The notes beneath the pieces are model-generated. The model searched no databases. It was given only the letters and a program-made list of their open reading frames with translations, and was not told the DNA's origin. 8,257 nucleotides of DNA from an uncultured Rubrobacteraceae bacterium (GTDB lineage Bacteria; Actinomycetota; Rubrobacteria; Rubrobacterales; Rubrobacteraceae). The stretch is taken from contig CADCUW010000048.1 of the NCBI GenBank assembly GCA_902805985.1, positions 1 through 8,257 on the forward strand, read 5' to 3'. Numbering within the stretch: position 1 is the stretch's first letter; each line of letters starts with the position of its first letter. Made by a program: the position numbers and the translations under genes. Below, piece by piece: positions 1-5,550 of this stretch.

Positions 1-866
1 AGCTGGGCGTTGAGCTGCTTGCGCAGGGCCATCGCGTTGTTCATGTCCACCTCTACGGTGGCGTAGAAGTGCGGGACGTGCTGCTTGGCCTCGGTCATCC
101 GCTCGCCGATGACCTTCATCATGCGCGTGGGCTCGACGAGCTGCGTGCCCTCGGCCTCCGTCGGCTCCGGCAGGCGGGCCGGCTGGAAGCCCTGCATCTG
201 GGCCTGGCCCTCGGACGGCTGCTCGGGGGCCGCGACGTCGGCCTGCCCGTCGGCCTGCCCGTCGGCCTGCCCGTCCGCTTGGCCGTCGGCCTGGGCCGCC
301 CCGCCATCCGCCCTGGCATCGCCGCGCTCCATGGCGGCCTTCACGTCGCGCTCGACGATGCGGCCGGCAGGGCCGGATCCGTCTATCTTCGAGAGGTCAA
401 GCTCGTTCTCCCGCGCCAGCCGGCGCACGATGGGCGAAGCCCTGAACTGACCGTCGCCCGCCCCGTTGCCGGATGGCGCTTCGGCCTGCGCCCCGCCGTC
501 TTCGGACACTTCCTCTTCGGTCTCCGTGGCGGTCGCCTGGGTCCCGCCGCCAGCTCCGCTTTCGCCGCCCTCCTCTTCCTCGGCCTCGCCGCCAGCTCCG
601 CTTTCGCCGCCGCGTTCGGGTACCTCTTCGCCCTCGCCGGCTATAAAGGCTATGGCCCCGCCGACGGGTACCTCGTCGCCCTCCGAGGCTATGAGCTGGG
701 CGAGGGTGCCCGAGTCCTCGGCTTCGAGTTCGAGGGTGACTTTGTCGGTCTCGATCTCGGCGATGGCGTCGCCCTCGGAGACGTCGTCCCCCTCGCTCTT
801 GAGCCACTTGAGAAGGGTACCCTCCTCCATCGCGTCGCCCATCTTGGGCATGATGACTTCGGGCAT
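1..866 (-). CDS. pdhC: Pyruvate dehydrogenase E2 (dihydrolipoamide acetyltransferase), 3' end cut off
   Basis: Acyltransferase core of the pyruvate dehydrogenase complex, which carries acetyl groups on lipoyl-lysine from E1 to CoA in the cytoplasm. The visible 288 residues begin MPEVIMPKMGDAMEEG. They show one lipoyl domain (about 1-76) with the lipoylated lysine in ETDKV (K42), then an acidic Gly/Glu/Ala-rich linker (77-139). Next come a peripheral subunit-binding domain (about 141-178, with ASPIVRRLA and GSGPAGRIVERDV), a second linker containing (ADGQ)4, and the start of the catalytic domain (from about 245, TRMMKVIGERM). The catalytic HxxxD motif would lie beyond the left edge. The ATG start is supported by AGGAG seven bases upstream (874-878), inside the end of E1 beta; only one base separates the genes. 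Gene order and the E1 partners favour pyruvate over branched-chain or acetoin substrates, but the E2 fragment alone cannot decide this. Truncation is due to the window edge. Confidence 0.93.
   Translation of the reverse strand, partial: MPEVIMPKMGDAMEEGTLLKWLKSEGDDVSEGDAIAEIETDKVTLELEAEDSGTLAQLIASEGDEVPVGGAIAFIAGEGEEVPERGGESGAGGEAEEEEGGESGAGGGTQATATETEEEVSEDGGAQAEAPSGNGAGDGQFRASPIVRRLARENELDLSKIDGSGPAGRIVERDVKAAMERGDARADGGAAQADGQADGQADGQADGQADVAAPEQPSEGQAQMQGFQPARLPEPTEAEGTQLVEPTRMMKVIGERMTEAKQHVPHFYATVEVDMNNAMALRKQLNAQ
237..296. repeat. 12-bp tandem repeat coding the (ADGQ)n linker of E2
   Basis: The unit gtcggcctgccc occurs three times exactly (237-248, 249-260, 261-272), followed by two degenerate copies (273-284, 285-296). 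On the coding (minus) strand it gives Ala-Asp-Gly-Gln repeats at residues 193-208 plus a further Ala-Asp. It lies in the flexible linker between the subunit-binding and catalytic domains. Because the unit is a multiple of three, copy-number change would keep the frame. Confidence 0.9.
545..611. repeat. 25-bp exact direct repeat (42-bp period) in the E2 linker
   Basis: Identical 25-base copies lie at 545-569 and 587-611, separated by 17 bases. They encode the duplicated peptide GGESGAGG (residues 86-93 and 100-107) in the linker after the lipoyl domain. The 42-base period preserves the frame, so this looks like an in-frame duplication that lengthened the swinging-arm linker. Confidence 0.85.
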
Positions 867-867
867 C

Positions 868-1860
868 CTACTTCTCCTCTATGTAAAGCGCCCGACGGGC
901 CGCGTTCGTTACCTGCTTCTCGCTCGGGAAGGCTTCAAGCTCCAGGTTCCTGGCGTATGGCGCCGGGACCTCGGCCCCGCTCACCCGCATCACGGGCGCG
1001 TCCAACGAGTCGAAAGCACCCTCCTGGATGATCGCCGCGACCTCGCTCGCGACCCCGAACCACCGCCACTGCTCCTGAACCGTAACCGCCCGGTGCGTCT
1101 TCTCGACCGACCGGATGAGGGTCTCCTCGTCGAAGGGACGGATCGAACGCAGGTCTATGACCTCCGCGGAGACCCCGTCCTCCTCTTCGAGGGTGTTCGC
1201 GGCCCGCAGGCATAGGTTCACCTGGCGGCCGTAGGCGATCAGGGTAACGTCCTTGCCTTCGCGGGCTACCCTCGCCTTGCCGAACTCTACGGCGTTGTCG
1301 CCCTCCTCGACCTCGCCCTTCGTACCGTAGAGGGCTCCGGCCTCCAGAAAGATCACGGGGTTCGGGTCCCTTATCGCCGTGATCATCATGCCCTTCACGT
1401 CGTTGGGCGTCACGGGGCTGACGACCTTGAGACCGGGGAAGTGGCCGTAGAGGTTCTCTAGAGAATGCGTGTGCTGGGCGCTTAGCTGGACGCCGCCGCC
1501 GTTCGGCCCCCTTATGACTAGGGGCACTTCGACCTGGCCGCCAGAGAAGTAGCGGACCTTTGCGGCGTTCTGGATGATCTGGTCCGAGGCGAGAAAAGAG
1601 AAGTTCCAGGTCATCATCTCGACGACGGGCTTCATGCCCATCATCGCCATCCCGATGGCAGCCCCCGTAAAGCCGCCCTCGCTGATGGGCGTGTCTATGA
1701 CCCTCTTCGGGCCGTACTCGTCTATGAGGCCATCGGTGATGAGGTGGGTGCCGCCGTAGACGCCGATGTCCTCGCCCATGAGGACGACGGACTCGTCATG
1801 GTCCATCTCGTGGACCATGCCCTCCCGGAGCGCCTCGCGGTAGGTCTTTGTCTCCGCCAT
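868..1860 (-). CDS. pdhB: Pyruvate dehydrogenase E1 component, beta subunit
   Basis: Beta subunit of the thiamine-diphosphate-dependent E1, which decarboxylates pyruvate and reductively acetylates the E2 lipoyl group. The protein has 330 residues, the normal length. Visible family signatures are GEDIGVYGG, whose E30 corresponds to the Glu that activates the cofactor, DTPISEGGFTGAAIG (57-70), RGPNGGG (117-123), AQHTH with the active-site His H130, YGHFPGLKVVSP (138-149), RSIRPFDEETL and, near the end, SGAEVPAPYA. The C-terminal transketolase-like domain spans about 200-325. These blocks resemble mitochondrial PDHB more than branched-chain or acetoin E1 beta, from memory of those families. ATG 1858-1860 is preceded by GGGGGAGGAG (1871-1880) ten bases upstream, lying across the end of the E1 alpha gene. 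The gap to E1 alpha is 7 bases and to E2 one base, so it is a middle operon gene with likely translational coupling. Confidence 0.95.
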   Translation of the reverse strand: MAETKTYREALREGMVHEMDHDESVVLMGEDIGVYGGTHLITDGLIDEYGPKRVIDTPISEGGFTGAAIGMAMMGMKPVVEMMTWNFSFLASDQIIQNAAKVRYFSGGQVEVPLVIRGPNGGGVQLSAQHTHSLENLYGHFPGLKVVSPVTPNDVKGMMITAIRDPNPVIFLEAGALYGTKGEVEEGDNAVEFGKARVAREGKDVTLIAYGRQVNLCLRAANTLEEEDGVSAEVIDLRSIRPFDEETLIRSVEKTHRAVTVQEQWRWFGVASEVAAIIQEGAFDSLDAPVMRVSGAEVPAPYARNLELEAFPSEKQVTNAARRALYIEEK

Positions 1861-1867
1861 AGCTTCG

Positions 1868-2908
1868 CTACTCCTCCCCCATGTACTCGTCGGCGCCCGC
1901 GTAGACGTCGGTGTAGAGCTCGTCTATCTCGGGCTCCTCGCTCTCGTCGGCGAACTTCACGGCCTCGTCCACGATCTCCTTGGCCTCCGAGCGGATCTCC
2001 TCGAGCTTATCCTCGTCGGCCGCGTCGTTCTCGAGCAGCTTCTTCTCCAGCATCCCTATCGGGTCGCGCTTGCGCCACTCCTCGATCTCTTCTTTCTCGC
2101 GGTACTTCTCGAAGAAGTCCGCCGCGCCGTGGGGGGCCGTCCGGTACGTCAGCGCCTCGATGGCGTAGGGCTTGCCGGTCTCGCGGACCTGCTCCGTGAG
2201 CCTCTCGGCGGCCTCGAGGACGGCCTCGACGTCCATGCCGTCAACCTTCTCGTTCTCGATGCCGTAGGCGTCGAACTTGGCGGCGAGGTCGGTCATGGCG
2301 GTGGTCCGCTCGACGGAGGTGCCCATCCCGTACTGGTTGTTCTCTATGATGAAGAGGGCCGGGCAGAGTCCGTCCTTGCCCCAGAGCCCCGCGAGGTTGG
2401 CCGCCTCGTGGAACGCGCCGTTGGAGATGGAGCCGTCGCCGAGGTAGATCTGGGTGATGTGGTCGGTCTCCTGGTACCGCATCGCGTAGGCGAAGCCGAC
2501 GCCTAGAGGTATGTGGCCGGCGACGATACCGTAGCCGCCCATAAGACCCCGCTCGACGTCGAAGAGGTGCATAGATCCGCCCTTGCCCTTGACCATCCCG
2601 GTGCCCTTGCCGTATAGCTCGGCCATGACCTCCTTCGGGTCCGTACCTAGAAGAAGGGCGTGGGCGTGGTCGCGGTAGGCGGTGATGACCTTGTCGCCCT
2701 CTTTATAGGAGTCGAGGAAGCCCGTGGCGACGGCCTCCTGGCCGATGTAGACGTGGAGGTAGCCGCCGATCTTTCCCTGCCTGAAGCCCTTCTGGCAGGC
2801 CTCTTCGAAGGCCCTGACGCGGACCATCTCCGTGTACAGGTCCACCAGGCGTTCGCTGCTCGTGGCTACGCCGCCACCGTTCTCCGACTGTTCGTTCTCT
2901 GCCGACAT
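1868..2908 (-). CDS. pdhA: Pyruvate dehydrogenase E1 component, alpha subunit
   Basis: Alpha subunit of the alpha2beta2 E1, binding thiamine diphosphate and Mg2+. The protein has 346 residues. The cofactor motif is clear: GDGSISNGA (from G157) and the closing NN in IENNQYGMGTS (N190-N191). Other family blocks are AYRDHAH (77-83), KGKGGSMHLF (107-116), GGYGIVAGHIPLG (124-136) and VDGMDVEAV (222-230). The GMGTSVER stretch and the C-terminal LYTDVY recall mitochondrial PDHA1. The loop TYRTAPHGAADFFEKYR (254-270) replaces the usual GHS...DP loop; H260 is kept but the serine phosphorylated in eukaryotes is Gly. The start is ATG 2906-2908 with AAGGGG six bases upstream (2915-2920). The same frame stays open for about 870 bases further upstream, but that part is shadow coding opposite or beside other genes. 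First gene of the operon, preceded by a candidate promoter and palindrome. Confidence 0.95.
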   Translation of the reverse strand: MSAENEQSENGGGVATSSERLVDLYTEMVRVRAFEEACQKGFRQGKIGGYLHVYIGQEAVATGFLDSYKEGDKVITAYRDHAHALLLGTDPKEVMAELYGKGTGMVKGKGGSMHLFDVERGLMGGYGIVAGHIPLGVGFAYAMRYQETDHITQIYLGDGSISNGAFHEAANLAGLWGKDGLCPALFIIENNQYGMGTSVERTTAMTDLAAKFDAYGIENEKVDGMDVEAVLEAAERLTEQVRETGKPYAIEALTYRTAPHGAADFFEKYREKEEIEEWRKRDPIGMLEKKLLENDAADEDKLEEIRSEAKEIVDEAVKFADESEEPEIDELYTDVYAGADEYMGEE

Positions 2909-2947
2909 TCGCGGCCCCTTCCCTCTCCGAGATCCTAACCCTATGAC

Positions 2948-2956
2948 AGAATACCA
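2948..2956 (-). promoter_or_regulatory. Candidate extended -10 promoter of the pdhABC operon
   Basis: Read on the minus strand this is TGG followed by TATTCT, an extended -10 element (TGn plus a 4/6 match to TATAAT). Transcription would start near 2941 and give a leader of roughly 33 bases before the E1 alpha start. No convincing -35 hexamer is visible; its expected position, about 2971-2976, falls in the centre of the 2965-2987 palindrome. A second possible -10 (TATATA, 3002-3007) lies further upstream and would place the palindrome in the RNA leader instead. Sequence-only prediction. Confidence 0.4.
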
Positions 2957-2964
2957 AAAGCGCC

Positions 2965-2987
2965 GGTTTCGGAACGCATCCGAAACC
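2965..2987. promoter_or_regulatory. Perfect 9-bp inverted repeat, probable operator or hairpin upstream of pdhA
   Basis: GGTTTCGGA (2965-2973) and TCCGAAACC (2979-2987) are perfect inverted copies separated by five bases. The element lies in the 107-base gap between the nucleotide pyrophosphatase stop and the E1 alpha start. Its placement over the -35 zone of the candidate promoter suggests a dimeric repressor site. Alternatively it is a transcript hairpin ending the upstream gene: a TTTT run follows on the minus strand (2956-2959), but five bases separate it from the stem, so a classical terminator is less likely. I do not recognise the half-site as that of a named regulator. Confidence 0.6.
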
Positions 2988-3015
2988 CTCCCCCAGACCG
3001 CTATATACCCTGCCT

Positions 3016-3576
3016 TCACGCCTCTTCTAACCATCCCCTCACCGCCCGGAAGGCCCGCGCCCTGTGGGAGTCCCTGTTCTTCTCCTCCCCGAGCTCCGCG
3101 TAGGTGAGCTCCGACCACTCCGGGATGAAGACCGGATCGTACCCGAAACCGCCCTCCCCCCGCGCCTCCGGCGAGATCTCCCCCCGCACCTCCCCCCGGA
3201 ACGTCTCGACACCCCCGTCCGGCGCCACGATCGCCGCGACGCAGACGGCCCGCGCGGACCTGTCCTCGAACCCGGAGAGCATCCCGAGCAGCCCCTCGTT
3301 GCCGACGCTGCCCATGAGCCACTTCGTAAGCGCCCCCGGAAAGCCGTTCCAGGCCTCGACCATGATCCCTGAGTCTTCGGCCAGCACGTAGGCCTTTGGG
3401 GAGCCTAAAGCCTCGCGGGCGGCGAGGGCCTTGGCGGCGGCGACCTCGGCGGGGTCCACGCCCTGTATCTCGGGGACGTCCAGGTCCGCGGCCTCGAGCT
3501 CGACGCCCAGGATCTCGCGCACCTCCCGGCGCTTGTGCTCGTTGCCCGTGACGAAGACTATTCGCGCGCCGTTCAT
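3016..3576 (-). CDS. rdgB: Non-canonical purine NTP pyrophosphatase (HAM1/RdgB/ITPase family)
   Basis: Hydrolyses dITP, ITP and XTP to monophosphates, removing deaminated purines from the nucleotide pool. The protein has 186 residues, the normal length. It shows the N-terminal substrate motif FVTGNEHKRREV (8-19), LAEDSGIMVEAWNGFPGA (65-82) with the catalytic-position Asp D68, GEGGFGYDPVFIPE (140-153) and the C-terminal SHRARAF (170-176). KWLMGSVGNEGLLGMLSGF (85-103) and FEDRSARA resemble the archaeal/eukaryotic ITPA branch, which has PG-YIKWFL and GFEDKSA, more than typical bacterial RdgB; this is a judgement from memory. ATG 3574-3576 is chosen because it directly precedes the conserved motif. 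No SD is present, so a leaderless mRNA is likely. It is transcribed toward the pdh operon, 107 bases away, and diverges from the 3625 gene. Confidence 0.92.
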   Translation of the reverse strand: MNGARIVFVTGNEHKRREVREILGVELEAADLDVPEIQGVDPAEVAAAKALAAREALGSPKAYVLAEDSGIMVEAWNGFPGALTKWLMGSVGNEGLLGMLSGFEDRSARAVCVAAIVAPDGGVETFRGEVRGEISPEARGEGGFGYDPVFIPEWSELTYAELGEEKNRDSHRARAFRAVRGWLEEA

Positions 3577-3624
3577 GGCGCGAAAGTTTACATAGTGGCG
3601 AGCCTTTGTGATAGAGTCGCCGCC
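3577..3624. promoter_or_regulatory. 48-bp divergent promoter region, both transcripts likely leaderless
   Basis: On the plus strand a TTTACA -35-like box (3587-3592, 5/6 match to TTGACA) is followed after 19 bases by TAGAGT (3612-3617), preceded by TGA to form an extended -10. A start 7-8 bases downstream would fall at or next to the ATG at 3625. On the minus strand TAAACT (3585-3590, 4/6 match to TATAAT) lies eight bases before the ATG at 3576. Neither gene has an SD, although all seven other starts in the window do. The minus -10 and plus -35 overlap by position, so the two promoters probably exclude or influence each other. Confidence 0.5.
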
Positions 3625-4215
3625 ATGCAAGAGGTAAGGGTGGAGAGCCTCGAAGGGCTGGAGCGGCAGGACGGCCGCGTCCACCTCTCCGCCAACGCCG
3701 GCTCCCTGCGCATCGACTTCCCCGAGGAGGTCTGGGAGCGGGTGACGTCGGACGCCGTCTCCGGTCCGGAGCCCACACCCGAAGAGCTGGCGGAGCTGGG
3801 CGAGATCCGGGGCCGCCTCGAACGTCACGCCAGGGACAACTCCTTCAGGACCGTGCTGAAGAACGTCCGGTACGCCGGGGACGATGCCGCCCTGCAGTAC
3901 GACCTGGTGCTCGAACCATCCGGGCTGCTCGCGGCGACCACGGGCTACCTCTTCGCGCCGGTGGTCGGCAGGGACCTCGTCGAGCGCGTCGGGCTCGTGC
4001 TGGAGGGCGGCGGCACGGTGGAGCAGGCGTACCTGATCGGGGCCGTCGCCGACGAGGCGGCGCTCGCCGCCGGCAACGAGGCGTTGAGAACCCTCTCCGT
4101 CCGGGGCCGCCGGTGCGGCGCGAGCCGCTTCGAGATGCCGCCGGAGCTCTGGCAGGTCCTCTCCCGGGGGCTCGGCTGGAGGGACGTCGAAACCTTTGTA
4201 AACAGGGAGGATTGA
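3625..4215 (+). CDS. Unrecognised 196-aa cytoplasmic protein
   Basis: I do not recognise this protein. It begins MQEVRVESLEGLERQ, has no signal peptide or membrane segment, and is rich in Glu, Arg, Gly and Leu. An acidic segment predicted helical by eye (about 51-72) precedes a mixed segment with several aromatic residues (74-110, including VRYAGDDAALQYDLVLE). The single cysteine is C164. The reading frame stays open upstream to 3535, but that part overlaps the start of the divergent pyrophosphatase, and the ATG at 3625 fits the candidate leaderless promoter. Codon use (G/C at third positions) matches its neighbours, which supports real coding. It is the first gene of a plus-strand operon: its stop lies three bases before the aminotransferase start, and its 3' end carries that gene's SD. 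Coding status is fairly sure; function is unknown. Confidence 0.75.
   Translation: MQEVRVESLEGLERQDGRVHLSANAGSLRIDFPEEVWERVTSDAVSGPEPTPEELAELGEIRGRLERHARDNSFRTVLKNVRYAGDDAALQYDLVLEPSGLLAATTGYLFAPVVGRDLVERVGLVLEGGGTVEQAYLIGAVADEAALAAGNEALRTLSVRGRRCGASRFEMPPELWQVLSRGLGWRDVETFVNRED
4204..4210 (+). promoter_or_regulatory. Shine-Dalgarno fixing the TTG start of the aminotransferase
   Basis: AGGGAGG lies eight bases before the TTG at 4219 and inside the last codons of the preceding gene. It supports the non-ATG start over the internal ATG codons further downstream, the first of which is codon 20. Confidence 0.8.
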
Positions 4216-4218
4216 CCC

Positions 4219-5544
4219 TTGCCGCTCGTAGACCTCGACCGCTTCGACTTTCTCTACGCCACGCGCGTCAAGGGCATGAAGTCAGCCGTCACCCGCGACC
4301 TGATGGCGACGCTCAGTCGGCCCGGCATCATCTCGCTTGCCGGCGGGTTCCCGGACACGAGGGCCTTCGGGGAGGAGGCGTTTCGGGAGATCTCGCAGAG
4401 CATAGCCCCCGACGCGGCCCAGGCCCTGCAGTACGGCCCGACCGCGGGCCTCGAATCCATCAAGGACGTCATAGTCGAGGTCATGGACGCCGAGGGGACG
4501 CCAGCGAGGCAGGAGGACGTCTTCGTCACCACAGGCGCCCAGCAGGGCCTGGATCTGGTAGCCAAGGTCTTTCTCGACGAGGGGGATGCGGTCCTGTGCG
4601 AGGGGCCGACCTACGCGGGCGCCCTCAACGCCTTCGCCGCCTACCGGCCGAAGATAGCCCACGCCCCGATGGACCGGGCCGGTATCATCCCGGTCGCCGC
4701 CCGCGAGACCCTGATGCGGGCGCGCAAGCAGGGCGTCCACGTCAAGTTCATCTACACCGTACCCAACTTCCAGAACCCTACGGGTGTGACGATGATCGCC
4801 GAGCGGCGGCGGGAGCTTCTGGAGCTCGCCCGCGAGTTCGACCTCATCATCGTCGAGGACAACCCGTACGGGATGCTCCGCTTCGAGGGGGAGCCGCTAC
4901 CGACGCTGGCGGCGCTTGAGCAGGAGCAAGGGGACGTGGACCGGGTGGTCTACTTGGGTACTTTCTCCAAGATCTTCGCGCCGGGGGTCAGGCTCGGGTG
5001 GGTCCACGCCCAGCCCGGCATCCTGCACAAGATCAACGTCGGCAAGCAGGGGGCGGACCTGTGCTCCTCCAACCTCTCGCAGATGATGATCTCATCCTAC
5101 TTCCGAAACGCCGACTGGAGGGCCTACGTCAAGCGGCTGAACGGTATGTACCGCGAGCGCCGCGACGCGATGCTCGACGCCCTGGCCGAGTTCATGCCCA
5201 GAGAGGTCCACTGGACCCATCCCGAGGGCGGGCTCTTCGTATGGGCCACGCTCCCCTCCTACCTGGACGCGACGGCGATGCTGCCGCGGGCCATCGCGAA
5301 GAACGTCGCCTACGTCCCGGGCGAAGGCTTCTACGCGGGCGGGGCCGGCAAGAACCACATGCGGCTCAACTTCTCGTTTGTGGAGCCGGAGAAGATCCGG
5401 CGCGGCGTGGAGATCCTCGCCGAGACCACCCGCGAGCGCATGGAGCTGCGCAGCGACATGGAGCGCGGCTCGCGCCGGGGCCAGGGCCGCGGCCAGAAGG
5501 GCGGGCAACGCTCCGCGAGCTTCGCCCCCGGCGCGGAGGGCTAG
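4219..5544 (+). CDS. PLP-dependent fold-type I aminotransferase (LysN/ARO8-like)
   Basis: Class I/II aminotransferase that transfers an amino group between an amino acid and a 2-oxo acid through pyridoxal phosphate. The protein has 441 residues. Motifs are SLAGGFPD (39-46), QYGPTAGLESIKD (71-83), TTGAQQGLDL (104-113), NPTG (186-189), the PLP-pyridine contact region DNPYG (D214), the Schiff-base lysine in GTFSKIFAPGVRLGW (K251), and the carboxylate-binding Arg in MRLNFSF (R382). The pattern fits the PLP aminotransferase family that includes 2-aminoadipate aminotransferase LysN; the substrate cannot be read from sequence. Family members are usually about 390-410 residues. Here about 30 extra C-terminal residues (from about 411) form an Arg/Gly/Gln-rich, probably disordered tail. 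The start is TTG with a strong SD. It sits 3 bases after the unknown gene and 6 bases before the Ddl-like gene, so it belongs to the same operon. Confidence 0.92.
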   Translation: MPLVDLDRFDFLYATRVKGMKSAVTRDLMATLSRPGIISLAGGFPDTRAFGEEAFREISQSIAPDAAQALQYGPTAGLESIKDVIVEVMDAEGTPARQEDVFVTTGAQQGLDLVAKVFLDEGDAVLCEGPTYAGALNAFAAYRPKIAHAPMDRAGIIPVAARETLMRARKQGVHVKFIYTVPNFQNPTGVTMIAERRRELLELAREFDLIIVEDNPYGMLRFEGEPLPTLAALEQEQGDVDRVVYLGTFSKIFAPGVRLGWVHAQPGILHKINVGKQGADLCSSNLSQMMISSYFRNADWRAYVKRLNGMYRERRDAMLDALAEFMPREVHWTHPEGGLFVWATLPSYLDATAMLPRAIAKNVAYVPGEGFYAGGAGKNHMRLNFSFVEPEKIRRGVEILAETTRERMELRSDMERGSRRGQGRGQKGGQRSASFAPGAEG

Positions 5545-5550
5545 GCCGCC

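Noticed and set aside
69..1031. Plus-strand open frame opposite E2 and E1 beta
   Set aside because: Antisense shadow of genes with clear domain motifs; its product is biased and has no SD-supported start.
2909..3778. N-terminal extension of about 290 codons in the E1 alpha frame
   Set aside because: It runs through the intergenic region and out of frame across the pyrophosphatase; the ATG at 2906-2908 has an SD and gives the normal protein length.
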